Of a stretch of 64,000 bases of DNA, positions 54,150 through 64,000 are shown one piece after another (the first letter of the stretch is position 1; each line of letters opens with the position of its first letter). A program made the position numbers and the translations under genes. The notes under the pieces are model-generated. The model searched no databases, had not been told where the DNA came from, and saw nothing but the letters and a program-made list of their open reading frames with translations. The stretch comes from Phragmites australis (Eukaryota > Streptophyta > Magnoliopsida > Poales > Poaceae). The stretch covers positions 11,622,001 to 11,686,000 of the forward strand of contig NC_084927.1 in the NCBI RefSeq assembly GCF_958298935.1, written 5' to 3'.

Positions 54150-55240
54150 GCAATTCATGGTAGCGACTAAGGGCTGAGGGGGTCACGGACCACCTCTCCC
54201 ACCTAGCCTTCAGCTTTGCCTCCAACGCACCGTCACCAGGCTTCAGACGGAATACCTCCAGAGCCGGGCAATGGCTAAGCGCTGAGGGGGTCGCGGACCA
54301 CCTCTCCCGCCTAGGCTTTGGCTTCGCCTCCGACGTGCCGTCGCCAAGTTCCCGACGGAATACCTCTAGAGCCGAGCAACGGCTAAGGGCCGAGGGGGCC
54401 GCGGACCACCTCTCCCACCTAGCCTCGGCTTCGCCTCTGACGCGCCATCGCCAGGCTCCCGACGGGATACCTCCAGAGCCAGGCAACGACTAAGGGCCGA
54501 GGGGGCCGTGGACCATCTTTCCCACCTAGCCTTCGGCTTCACCTCCGACACGCTGTCGCCAGGCTCCGGACGAAGTACCTCTGGAGCCTGGCAGCAGCTA
54601 AGGGCTGAGGGGGTCACGGACCACCCCTCCCTCCTGGCCTTCGGCTTCGCCTTCGACGCGCCGTTGCCAGGCTCCCGACGGAGTACCTCTAGAGCTGAGC
54701 AACGGCTAAGGGCTGAGGGGGTCGTAGACCACCTATCCCTCCTAGCCTTCAGCTTCGCCTCCGACGCGCCGTCGCCAAGCTCCAAACGGAGTACCTCCAG
54801 AGACCTGTAGCGGCTAAGGGCTGAGGGGGTCGTGGACCACCTCTCCTGCCTGGCCTTCGGCTTCACCTCCGACGTGCTGTTGCTAGGCTCCGGACGGAGT
54901 ACCTCGAGAGCTGGGCAGCTAAGGGCTGAGGGGGGGTCATAGACCACCACTCCTGTCTAGCCTTCGGCTTCGTCTCCGATGTGCCATCGCCAAGCTCCGG
55001 ACGAACTACCTCCAGAATCGGGCAGCGGCTAAGGGCCGAGGGGGTCGCGGACCACTGCTCTCGCCTAGCCTTTGGCTTCACCTCCGACACGCCATCTCCA
55101 GGCTTCACACGAAGTACCTCCGAAGTCGGGTAGCGGCTAAAGACCGGAGGGGGTCGCAGACAACCTCTCTTGCCTAGCCTTCGGCTGTGCCTCCGACACA
55201 TCATCGCCTTCAACCCAGGTAGTCACTAAGGAATCCGAAG
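54150..55240. repeat. 108-bp tandem repeat, about ten copies
   Basis: The phase word G(C/T)TGAGGGGGTC or GCCGAGGGGG begins at 54173, 54281, 54389, 54496, 54604, 54712, 54820, 54925, 55035 and 55143, so spacing is 105-110 with 108 typical. Each unit includes CGGACCACCTCTCCC, CTTCGGCTTCGCCTCCGAC, GCCGTCGCCAGGCTCC and GACGGAGTACCTCCAGAG. 108 is a multiple of three, so a long minus frame (54366-54950) stays open. Confidence 0.92.
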
Positions 55241-55755
55241 GGTCGAGGACCACCTCCAAAGCTTGTCTCCAAAGGTTCCAGATGGACTTTGCTGAGTCAG
55301 AAATCTGGAAAAAATTAGGAAGGAGGCCCCACCAGTCCCAGGCCCAAGGAGTACGCTGTAACCGAGGATGACGAGGTCGCCACTGCTCCACCCGGTTCTC
55401 CTTAGTTACCCTACGTATCCATCACCACCAGATTCCCGAGGCCACCTCTCCCCTAGAAGGAATGAAATCAGTGACGATCTATGCGAAGGCTCGGTGCCCC
55501 AGTAGTTAGAAAAACTGGCCATCACCTTTGAAGGGAATGAAGAAGCACGGTTTGGAGGCACGGTCACCCATTCAAAAGATACCCTCGTACTCCGATATGG
55601 GAGGAGACACGACCGTTCCCGAAGGTCCATGTTATATTATTAAACAACTGGTACATCCAGGGCACACACACTAAAGCAACAAACAGAAATTGACACAAAG
55701 AAGATAGATCCCTATGGAGCAAAACTGGGCGAGAAAGAGTACAAGATGACAAAGT
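55241..55755. other. Tat element 3' untranslated part
   Basis: No repeat or ORF is assigned. Small minus frames are not convincing. Confidence 0.4.
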
Positions 55756-56470
55756 TCAGCCATGACATGGATATATCATGGTGTCACCAAGTACGCCATC
55801 CCGGTGACTGCCTTCACCTCCTACGGGTCCCGGTAGGGGCCACGCATGGGATGACTTATGCGCCTCATCTGCGGCCTGCCGCTGCGGAAGCCGATACAGG
55901 TAGCCAGCTCCCGAGTTGTCAGCGGATGTTGAGCAGTCTGAGGAGATCACTAGTGGGGCCTTCTCCCTTGCCTTCCCGGCATCCTCCTGCTTCGTCGTTG
56001 GCCCCACAGACGCTGGCTCACTCTCACTTCGCAGGAGATCCCAGTCGATCTCTTCATCATCATCAGAGATATCGATGATCTCAATGGGCAACCGCCTCTC
56101 CTACAGAGATGGAAGCGGCGTGGCCACCGGCGCCTCTGCCGATGACTGAAATGGTCTAACTCCCAAAGAAGCCGTCAAGATCATCGACATCTCCAAAGGG
56201 ATAAGGAAGAAGACGATGCCATACTCAAGTCAAGGTTAACTGCTCGCTTGTGGGGCTGTGGAGACTCCAACCAGGTAACCCCAGCTTTACACTCAAGCCA
56301 CGCAGCCACGTAGGTCCAGAAGATGAAGCGGGATGAACACCGCCGTGTCCCCCCTATTGAACACCTGGGGGCGTGGCCATATCCGGGTTTCCTCCAACAC
56401 GTGGCAGCGCTCCACGACGAATGCCTCGTTTTCTTGCACGGACGTCCCGTCACATTAATAACCCAAACCC
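55756..56470 (-). pseudogene. Antisense ORF relic of the Tat element
   Basis: On the strand opposite to the element an upstream piece (about 56470-56300) reads VVERCHVLEETRIWPRP, then VFNRGDTAVFIPLHLLDL, before stops. A downstream 111-codon frame (55756-56091) begins MPIEIIDISDDDEEIDWDLL, a strongly acidic stretch. Tat-lineage elements such as Grande carry an antisense gene in this place; its function is unknown. The frame is shifted between pieces and has in-frame stops (after RGCVA). The assignment is based on position, strand and the acidic motif. Confidence 0.6.
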
Positions 56471-56704
56471 CTTTCAGTGCGTGATAGGGGTGTGGGCACA
56501 ATACCCTAAATGACCTCTCGCATTATCCAGTCAGAACACGACAGTAGCATGTCTTGTCACGCCAGGCGAACACCAAACCCACATGCAACCTCTACTCTAC
56601 CGACCTTAAAGGACAGAGAATTGCCATTAGGCATCCTTCATACTATACCAGGCTGGGGTTAATTTTCCTATGCATCCTCTCCCTCCTCCGAAACATCGGG
56701 GCCC
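56471..56704. other. Tat 3' untranslated part before the purine tract
   Basis: It would hold the promoter of the antisense gene. No clear TATA box was seen. Confidence 0.3.
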
Positions 56705-56720
56705 GAGAATGAGGGGGTAC
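56705..56720 (+). promoter_or_regulatory. Polypurine tract of the Tat element
   Basis: GAGAATGAGGGGG lies just before the 3' LTR. The usual position supports the LTR start at 56721. Confidence 0.7.
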
Positions 56721-57635
56721 TTTTGGGGGAAAATAAACCAACCTGAGGATAATGGTTGAAGATCACCATCCAGGTCCCTTCGGAGCCTTGATCTCTGGAC
56801 CCTTTGTTAAAAGCTCGATCTACGGTGTCATCATATCCCTTCACGGTACCCCTTCGTACCTACAAAGCCTTCCCTTGGCTTTGCCAGCTTGACCTCCCGA
56901 AGCCTCCCAAAACACGACCTCCCAAAGCCTCCGTCCTTCGAAGCTTCGGCCTCTCGAAGCCCCGGCCCTCCGGGGTCCTACATCACAAAGCCTTCACCTC
57001 CCAGTTCTACGCCTCCTAAGGCCCCCGCCTCAGGCTGCTCTGGCCGTCTTCCTGAAGGCAGCAGGGTGAGTCAGCAGGCCTTAGGAAAAATCTGTTGGAA
57101 GGGGAGCACCGGTCGTGCTTTGCTTGCAAGGAAGTGACCAGCATTAAAGGCCTAGGCTAATGGACACTGCTGTGACACCTCGGCGTGATGGAGGCTATTC
57201 TGACACCTCTGATAGTGCGGCACTGGGCCGCAATTGGCGACTGGCTCGCCCCCTTCAGTGGGCAGGCACCACGATAATTGCCACGGTGGATATTTATCTC
57301 ACTGATAGGGTAGTAGGTAATTATCCGGGATAAGGTCTAGTAATTTGGTCAGATCCCGGATATTTGTACATTATGCTAACTTATACGCCAAGCTACGCAC
57401 GACCCTATAATTAGGAGGCCAGCGGGAAGAGGAAGGCAAGACAGCAAAAAAAGAAGACACAAAGGTGAAAACACACCAAGTCACACTGTGATACTCCTCC
57501 TAGAGTGATACATTTTTCTACTATCAATACATTCGTGGTGTTCCTTCCTCTCAAACTTTATCTCCAAGATTGAGTCTCCTCTTAGAAGAAACTCTCACCG
57601 TACTTGCTAGGGCAAGACGAACTCTTGCTCCAACA
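56721..57635 (+). repeat. 3' LTR of the Tat element (915 bp)
   Basis: It starts TTTTGGGGGAAAATAAACC (the solo copy has TGTTGGGAG, so the opening TG is mutated) and ends TTGCTCCAACA. It aligns throughout with the reverse complement of 38681-39616. The CGAAGCCTCCC-type short repeats (56880-57010) match the GGCTTCGGGAGG block there. The TATA region is decayed (CTATAATTAGG at about 57404). Confidence 0.9.
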
Positions 57636-60152
57636 ACAGGTGAAGCATCGGATGCGCAATAGTGCATTTTGAGGAAAGAACTCACAATTTTGTTGGATGA
57701 GCACCGTCTTGCTATTAATGATGACATCAATAAGAAGCTTGCAGAAATAAGTACTACATTGCAATGACTCAATGATAGTATTTCAATGCTCAATGCACGC
57801 TTTGATAGGTTGGTCAATTTGCAACCGAATAATGGGCATGTGGATCCTCATGGTGCAGCTCAGGAACACGAGGAGTCCATCGCGGATGATGAAATTTTGA
57901 GGTAAGAACGCGACGCCTTTGATGCACGACAAAGGAACTGTCTTAACTTCAACCGACAAGGTATGAGAGGTAATAACTTTCAACATCATAACGCACGTGT
58001 TAATGATGATCCATTTGCTAAAGTTAAGTTTACGGGTGTTTATGGTGCTAAAATGTATTTAGATTGGGAGATGATGGTAGAACCAAAATTTAATGCTTAT
58101 TTAGTTCCTGAAGTGCATAGGCTTAGGTAAGCCACTAGTGAATTTAAAGATTTTGCCATCATCTAGTGGAATAGGGTATGCAACGATGGATTAGTGCCTA
58201 CTACATGGGATTCTTTAAAGGTTGCTATGCATAAAAAAATTGTTCCACCCTCTTTTAAATGTGACTTGTGTAAGAAATTGCAGCACTTAAACCAAGGCAA
58301 TAGATCCGTATAAGAATTTTATCAGAAGTTATAAATTAGTATGTTTTGTAGAAAAAGAATTATAGGGACAACATCACATGCACCTGAGGTAAGCAAATCT
58401 ACTACTGTGCAAGCTCTAGTTAAGAGTTCCCCTCTGGTGGCTTCTACGGGCCGTACGACTGGGATTGTTTACCATCGATGCAAGGGAATAGGCCACGTTA
58501 TGAAGGACTGCCCAAGTCAGTGAGCGTACATTACAACCGAAGACGGTGATTATGTAAGTGCTAGTGATGTTGTGGATGAATATGCTCTTGTAGCTAACCA
58601 TGCAGGTGATAAGGATGAACATGAGATTAATAGCGATAGTGAGGAAGTCTTGGATGTCGCTACCACAAAAAATTATAAGACCCTCATTGTGTAGTGAGTG
58701 CTAAGCACTCAAATGGAGCAAGCGGAAAATCTACAACGCCACAATTTATTTCAAATATTCCTTATAGTCAAGGATTATCATGCTTGTCTCATTTTATATG
58801 TAGGGATCAGCAACAATTTGGTAAGTTCAGATTTGATCAACAAGTGTTACTTGCCAAAAATAACACATCCTCACCCGTACCACATCCAGTGGTTTAACAA
58901 CAGCGGTAGGGTGAATGTAACGCAAATAGCTACGGTGCATTTTCTATTAGTTCATACCATGATTGTGCTTATTTTGATGTAGTGTCTACGCAAGCATGCT
59001 CACTTTTATTAGGACGACCATGGGAATTTGATACTAGTGCAACACATTATGGTACTAGTAATAAGCATACCGTCATGCATAAAGGAAAGAAAATAACTTT
59101 TCTACCTTTAACCCCAGCTGAAATAGTAAAATGTGAAAAAGAGATAGCTGAAAATAAGATAAAAGAGCATCAACATAAATTTGAAAATCAACAAGTATGT
59201 GTTATGCTTTCCTGTAAATCTGACCTTGCTGAAATTTATGATAATGGAAAAAGTACTACAAACACTCAAGGTGAATTTCATTTTGATGTGTAGAAATCAT
59301 CCACCAATGATGCTAATCTAGAACAAATGTTTGTGGAACCAATTCTTGATTTATCGTTGTCAAAAGATGATTTGCTTGTTGTTCCTTGTGACAAAAAAGA
59401 GTTGTGTTGTATTCTTCACTTATTTCACAACCATAACTTGTACATGAATGTATTAATTCTGTTTTACAAATGAATAGTTGTTCTGAAATTAAACATGTTC
59501 AATGCATTGCTAGTGAGCAAGAAGATCTAAAATTGCTATATTCTCTAAATACTTTAGGTAATATTGAATTTGATGTTCTTTGTAATATGAATTGTTTAGA
59601 GAAGAATTTAAGACTTAATTCTAACTTACCATGCTTGTCATAAAATATTTTTCATGTTATTAGCAAATACAATGATAAATTAGAATATATGGTGCATCGA
59701 TTTTATATTTGTTCGAATCTGAACCGTATATTAGTGTGCCACAAATTGATCATTTAGAGGACTGCAGTAGCACTATTAATGCCATATCAAGTTCTTCTAG
59801 TTCTATTTGCAACCCACCAAATAGTTCACAAGAATGGGAGCGTTGTTGGATGTTACCATACACCAGAACTATTCCTTAACCTTTCTTTGTACAAAAGGTG
59901 CAAATTGATAACATGATACCATGAAATAGCACTTCTTTCAAAGAAGGGGAGCAAGAAGTGACACATGTAATTTATTTCACCAATATTGTCTATTATGGAA
60001 AATTATGATTAGGTACAATCGTTTCGGAGAGAAATACAATTGTTTGAAAAAGAACTTATGATATTAAATAACGAGAATTTCTTGTGCATTTTGCTTTGTG
60101 TAGAAGTTTATGGGCAAGATAATGCCATATGCAGACCAAGGATGGTTTAATG
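57636..60152 (+). pseudogene. Gypsy gag-protease relic, RT absent
   Basis: Gag blocks read NNFQHHNARVNDDPFAKVKF, YLDWEMMVEPKFNAYLVPE, a stop, then ATSEFKDFAII (about 57970-58170) and WDSLKVAMHKKIVPPSF (58209-58259). The zinc knuckle at 58468-58512 is HRCKGIGHVMKDCPS with Tyr in place of the first Cys. The protease region has ISNNLVSSDLINK, HPYHIQWFNNSGRVNVTQIA (58866-58925) and, in another frame, QACSLLLGRPWEFDTSATHY (58990-59049). An Asp-Ser/Thr-Gly active site is not readable. From 59300 to 60150 the coding signal fades and no RT motif follows, so pol was deleted. The start is cut by the Tat insertion. Confidence 0.8.
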
Positions 60153-60166
60153 TAAAGAAGGGGAGG
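60153..60166 (+). promoter_or_regulatory. Polypurine tract of the gypsy relic
   Basis: AAAGAAGGGGAGGA lies immediately before the LTR start TGCTGAGGACATCAC. Confidence 0.75.
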
Positions 60167-60613
60167 ATGCTGAGGACATCACTACTTCAGATAGACACAA
60201 GATGGACTCGTTCCTTGTTGTTCATGTTTTCTTGGTAGAGGATGTGTTGCTACTAAATTCTTATGATATTATGTTTTGAGGAATATGGGAGAAGCATCAC
60301 AAGCTCACCTGGACAACATCTCTCGATGGCCAAGTCTACTCGGATTCAAAGTCAAGTTCTAGTCAGACTCCAAATTTAGTTCGGAGTCTCAGGACAACAC
60401 GTTAATAAAATAGGCACAACTTTGGCATACAAAGTCCAATTGAGATGTTCTTAGACTTGCTGGAAAGCTTATGACAAGACCTTTCCAATGAATCTAGTCT
60501 CAGCCTTATATTCCATATAGATTAATCGGAGTCAATTAAATAATGTGATGTGTCACCATTATAGGCCTTGTCGGGTCTTTGTATGCTTGTCAGGGTCGGA
60601 ATCCATGTTGTGT
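60167..60613 (+). repeat. 3' LTR of the gypsy relic, truncated by CACTA
   Basis: It is collinear with 41506-41960 (GGACATCACT, TTTTCTTGGTAGAGGATG, CAAAGTCCAATTGAGA, GGCCTTGTC(A/G)GGTCTT). Collinearity stops at GTTGTGTA, where the CACTA end begins. Confidence 0.8.
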
Positions 60614-60639
60614 AACTACTATAGAAACCCCCTTCACTG

Positions 60640-60875
60640 CCGACTCCAAAACCACCTTCACTGCCAATTTTGGAACCAACAGTGGGCAACGGGCAGTGAT
60701 AGTCCACGACTATCACTGCTGGCTCGGTGGACCGGCAGTGAAGGGCCTTATCACTGCCGACTCAAAGATTGAGCCGGCAGTGATACCCAAGGCATCACTG
60801 CCGGCTAAATCCTCCAGCTGGCAGTGATAAACCTGAAATCACTACCGGCTGAAAGATTCAACCGGTGGTGTTTTT
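60640..60875. repeat. CACTA subterminal repeats
   Basis: About a dozen copies of TCACTGCCGGCT and its reverse AGCCGGCAGTGAT, with variants, alternate in direct and inverted pairs with short loops (for example 60747-60790). Such arrays bind the TNPA-type protein in En/Spm elements. Confidence 0.9.
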
Positions 60876-61266
60876 CCTCTCCTCCCTCCCCTCCTCCCTC
60901 TATCTGTTCTCTCTGTACTCCCTGTCTCTCCTCGATCTCTCCGTCTCTCTCTCAATACATGCATACAATGATACATATATTTAATGTAATCAATAATAAA
61001 TGCACCTCATTAATACATAGTAATGAACCCTTGTTTCAAGTCTTAGGCATCGACAAACCACATATGTACATAACAGTTCTCACAGCTCACCCCCTGAAAA
61101 GTCTGTCGAGTTCAGCCAGTCCAGTATCCCTCTACTTGTACCTCTACTTCCTCTCCCGCAATGAGCACCGCGTCTCTGCACTGTCGATTGTTGGCGTGTG
61201 TACATTCGGGGATGCGGGGGGGGGGGGGGGCGATGGTGGTGGAGCATTGGACCTGGCCACGCCTGA
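60876..61266. other. CACTA non-coding interior with CT-rich and G15 tracts
   Basis: A CTCTCC-rich stretch (60873-60955) is followed by AT-rich DNA. A run of 15 G (61216-61230) is next to GATGGTGGTGG. The 169-codon plus frame (60824-61333) runs through these low-complexity tracts and the subterminal repeats and is not a gene. Confidence 0.6.
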
Positions 61267-63715
61267 TCAACCGCAGCATCGCCTAAGCTCCAGGCTCACC
61301 GGTGTGTCAAAGACATCGAAGTCTGACGCCTGAACACCTCTACAGTTTGAGCCTTCGGCCTCCTCTGTAGCATACTGACAGGCCACCCTCTCGTTCTCCT
61401 CCTTCTGGGCACGCTTATGGGGCATAGCTTCTTGCTCCTTCGCAGCGCACAGCTGATGGGCCAACCTCTCATCCTCGTCCTGGGCATGCTTCCTGGCCAC
61501 TGCTTCTTTCTCCTCCTTTGCATCATCGTTGGAGGGCCATCCCGTCGATACCAACTTCTCACCATACATAGAAATTCATATTATTCATTAATAAATAGTA
61601 ATTAATGTCATACATTAATATCGTGTCATTTGGTGAAATATAATACGTTGTCAAGCCCCTTGGTAGCGTTCCTCGTTGTCGCATACTCTCTACTAGAAGG
61701 AATGGTGTCATCTGAAGATCTGTGACGTGTGGACGGCACGATCGGTTCATGAAACTCGCCGTTTGGGTTGATAATATATTCTAAGAAGAACCCGGTGATT
61801 TGTTCTTGAAGGGCATGTATTTCTGCAGGTTGTAACACATTTGTGCGTAGTTTTAAGTGCTGCGTTTGAAGAATCGAAAGAATTAGTCCTTGAACATGTA
61901 TAGAAATTGAAAAGAAGGTATCAATATGTTATTAATTTCATACCTCAAGGTCATTGAACCTAACAGCATCTCCATCTGGACTGAATGCTTGCATGTTAGT
62001 AACAACAAAAAACACGCAAAGATTGTTGCCGGCTGGTTGCCACATATACTTCAAGAGGGAAGGATTTGTCAGTGGAATGAATCGAACCTTTTTATTCAAT
62101 AGGAAATGCAAGACATGAATATTCCATGTGTACCGAAAAGTCAGTTTTTACATCATATTGCTTCCTGAATGGAAAGTAGATGATACTCTTTTTTGGGTAT
62201 CTTGTGTACGCCCTGTATGTGAATATGAATACCAAGTAAACTTAGATGCAATCGGCAAGAAGATTAAATGATCGAGTTAACCTATTTAGCATGTCTGTGA
62301 GGTGTTGGAAGTCGTCTGATCTCTCTTTTGTGAGTCCAAGACAATGATGTTGATCAAGTCTAAGTAGATGACCAGGACATTCCAATGAAAACTGCAGAAT
62401 ATGTCACCATAGCAAATTAGTACTAGAATCGAGTTGCCCATAAATTGAGGATGCCATGGCGCGCAAACATGTACTCATAATTGTAGGGTAAGAGTATGAA
62501 TTTCTTGTATTGGTGGTGAAGCAGACACTTCAATAAGTAGTCCTCGGTGAAGTCTGGATTTTCGCTTATAAGTTTTTGGTTCACAAGCCCAGGATCGATG
62601 AATCCTACTTTCTTATCTAAGTCTTGTTCGCATGCTTGGATCTCCATTCTACGAAACAGAGAAGTTAGCTATGCAATTTCAAGGTACAAGATCATATAAC
62701 GTGAATTATATGCATAAGTCACTTACAGAGTCGACACTCTGACTATAGCCATGTCGAGGGCATTTGCCTTATACAATTCATCCAAGTCCGTGAAATACAC
62801 CCAGAAGGAGCCATCCCCGTTGAGGAAATAATCATTTGTATATCTTACAAGGAATGCCTGAAAACCCTGTCTGGAATGCTCCAAGTACCATTGATGTAAT
62901 CGGCGCATTTGAGTTGTAAGGTTTCTTTCTATATTTGGTTTGACCAATAGTTTGGTTAACTCAAACGGCCATGTAACATCCATCTTTTGGATATCCGCTC
63001 CCACAGTAAGTCATGCTAGTTCCTCTGTTGTTAGTCTTGATTCAGCTAGGAAGTCCGCAATGCTTGGAGCATCCTTAATGATCGGGCCTGATTTGCACAG
63101 CTACTCCGACAACCATCGGGGCTGGAGCACGCACCATCAGGAGACGCTTTTGGCTGTTCCTGTTCGCTCACAATGGCACCTCGTTGACGCATGAGGGTTT
63201 GGGACACCTCTGCTTGGAGTGTATCCACAAGCCCACCACCATTATCAAACCAACAGGGAAAATAACCAACAAATTTCTTGGAACGTATCCACAAGCCCAT
63301 CACCATTATCAAACCAACTCCTTGCCCAAGTCCTAGGGTTCCATGTTACTAACAAGTTCATCATCTCCATTGCATTTATCTACTGAACACATGGATAAGC
63401 AATTCTACCCATAAGACACCTAACCATTAACCACTTTGGCTCCAAGGGATGTAAAGGAAGAACTAGGTAAATCCTAACATAGGTGACTACCCATAATATT
63501 AACAGATACTGCTTGCAATTTTGTAAAACAAAACATTTAAAATATAGGTTCAAGATGATACACTTGCCTTCTCCTTGCTGCTGCTTAGTGTATTCTTGCT
63601 CCTGATCTTGATGTTTCTCAAATTGATCCAGGGCGTTATCGACTAATTGCACAATAACCGGTAAACACACAAATAGGATACAATAATAACATAGCACAAA
63701 ACAAAAGAACAACAA
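61267..63715 (-). pseudogene. CACTA-associated Ulp1-like (C48) protease gene remnant
   Basis: Read right to left, a coiled-coil-like exon has VDNALDQFEKHQDQEQEYTK (about 63640-63581). The next frame is 63046-63312. A conserved block (62723-63004) includes FQAFLVRYTNDYFLNGD, FWVYFTDLDELYKANALDMA and IVRVSTL. The next (62423-62647) has KVGFIDPGLVNQKLI and KFILLPYNYEY. The C48 catalytic stretch HWNVLVIYLDLI...LDSQ lies at about 62387-62331 (His-Trp 62382-62387, Asp 62334-62336). The last part (61267-61569) is a Glu/Lys/Ala-rich helix. Exons seem separated by short AT-rich introns. Ulp1-like proteases remove SUMO; their role in transposons is not settled. Stops within blocks and a missing clear Cys box suggest decay, but intron placement is uncertain. 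Confidence 0.6.
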
Positions 63716-64000
63716 GATAAAACCTATCTAGAAAGAAAGAGCATTGAAAAACGAATCTAACGGCACAAGAATCGCTTAAAATAGAGCTATGACAAAATAA
63801 AAATATGGCTAAAACAATTCTAGGGTTTAATCTGACAAAAAAGGCTTATTTTGAATATATCAGAAAGTTCAAGGACCTTTCTTTATAAAAATAGGGGGAC
63901 CTAGTTGTAATTATGGAAAGGCTTGGGACTAATCTGTAAAAAGATAGGGGCTTCTAGGTAATTACAGAAACGTTCAAGGGTCAAATTGCAAAAGAGCTAT
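63716..64000. other. CACTA interior at the window edge
   Basis: AT-rich with no repeat or ORF. A stretch of repeated GGGACCTAGTTGTAATTA-like and GGGGCTTCTAGGTAATTA-like words (63893-63970) is a weak 2-copy repeat. Confidence 0.3.

Larger units (their letters stand above)
50167..57635 (+). mobile_element. Tat-type gypsy derivative without pol, filled with tandem arrays
   Basis: From left to right it has a 5'-truncated LTR (50167-50399), a PBS region, gag debris, three tandem arrays (51430-55240), an antisense ORF relic, a purine tract and a full 3' LTR (56721-57635). No RT, RNase H or integrase is present. Tat-lineage elements (Grande, Retand, Ogre) are known for tandem repeats in the 3' untranslated part and for an antisense ORF before the 3' LTR, which fits. 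The following 5 bp is ACAGG, but the left target copy is lost with the LTR start. It is inserted in the gypsy gag that resumes at 57641. Confidence 0.8.
60614..64000 (-). mobile_element. CACTA (En/Spm-like) transposon, one end in window
   Basis: The left end reads AACTACTATAGAAACC, i.e. CACTACTA-type with the first C changed to A. A dense set of subterminal repeats follows (60640-60875). A gene on the minus strand encodes a Ulp1-like protease remnant, as found in several grass CACTA families. The other end is beyond the right edge. The minus strand is taken as gene orientation. Confidence 0.8.

Noticed and set aside
54366..54950. 194-codon minus frame
   Set aside because: Runs through the 108-bp tandem array, again a multiple of three.
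60824..61333. 169-codon plus frame
   Set aside because: Crosses CACTA subterminal repeats, a CT-rich tract and a G15 run; opposite to the protease gene.

Overview
The window is a gene-poor, repeat-dense stretch of plant nuclear DNA. It almost certainly comes from a grass. The reasons are a chromodomain Ty3/gypsy element with LTRs over 3 kb, a Tat-type gypsy element with an antisense ORF, a BARE/Angela-like copia LTR, a grass-style L1 LINE, a MULE carrying both a MURA transposase and a plant-mobile-domain gene, a CACTA element with GCCGGC-type subterminal repeats, and Tourist-like MITEs. I found no intact host gene. The only long intact coding region is the gag-pol ORF of the gypsy element at the left. 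A panicoid grass is my guess; the species cannot be fixed from the sequence alone.

Left block (1-11448): one nearly complete Tekay/Del-type chromovirus. Its 5' LTR (1-2905) is cut by the window edge, lacking about 294 bp. It is followed by a PBS, a highly structured leader, a 1486-codon gag-pol ORF, a polypurine tract and a 3197-bp 3' LTR. The two LTRs appear almost identical, so the insertion is very recent. It landed in the gag gene of an older, antisense copia element (11449-13018).

Middle-left block (13019-20860): a decayed copia pol plus its LTR (13390-15883), a MITE-like insert, a stretch with a possible low-copy exon (16623-17199), a tRNA-derived retroposon with 18-bp direct repeats (17218-17799), and unassigned AT-rich DNA ending in a degenerate 44-bp tandem repeat.

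Middle block (20868-36112): a dead L1-type LINE of about 7.6 kb with poly(A) tail; a 1202-bp non-autonomous hAT element (28476-29677) with perfect 8-bp target duplications just beyond that tail; an AG-rich minisatellite; and a 5.7-kb degenerate MULE with about 115-bp inverted ends, MURA and plant-mobile-domain remnants.

Right block (36113-64000): nested LTR debris. Two solo LTRs have perfect 5-bp target duplications (38681-39616 with CCCTA, 42562-45503 with GTCTA). A diverged, inverted relative of the left element's LTR occupies 46620-50166. A pol-less Tat element (50167-57635) is filled with three unrelated tandem arrays (about 440-bp higher-order, 30-bp and 108-bp units) and holds an antisense ORF remnant. 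It interrupts an older gypsy gag-protease relic (57636-60613). A CACTA element with a Ulp1-like protease remnant runs off the right edge.

The most unusual signal is in the leader of the left element. Nine perfect short hairpins sit in a row within about 275 nt (3183-3456), and part of this is a duplicated three-hairpin module whose stem sequences differ by compensating changes.
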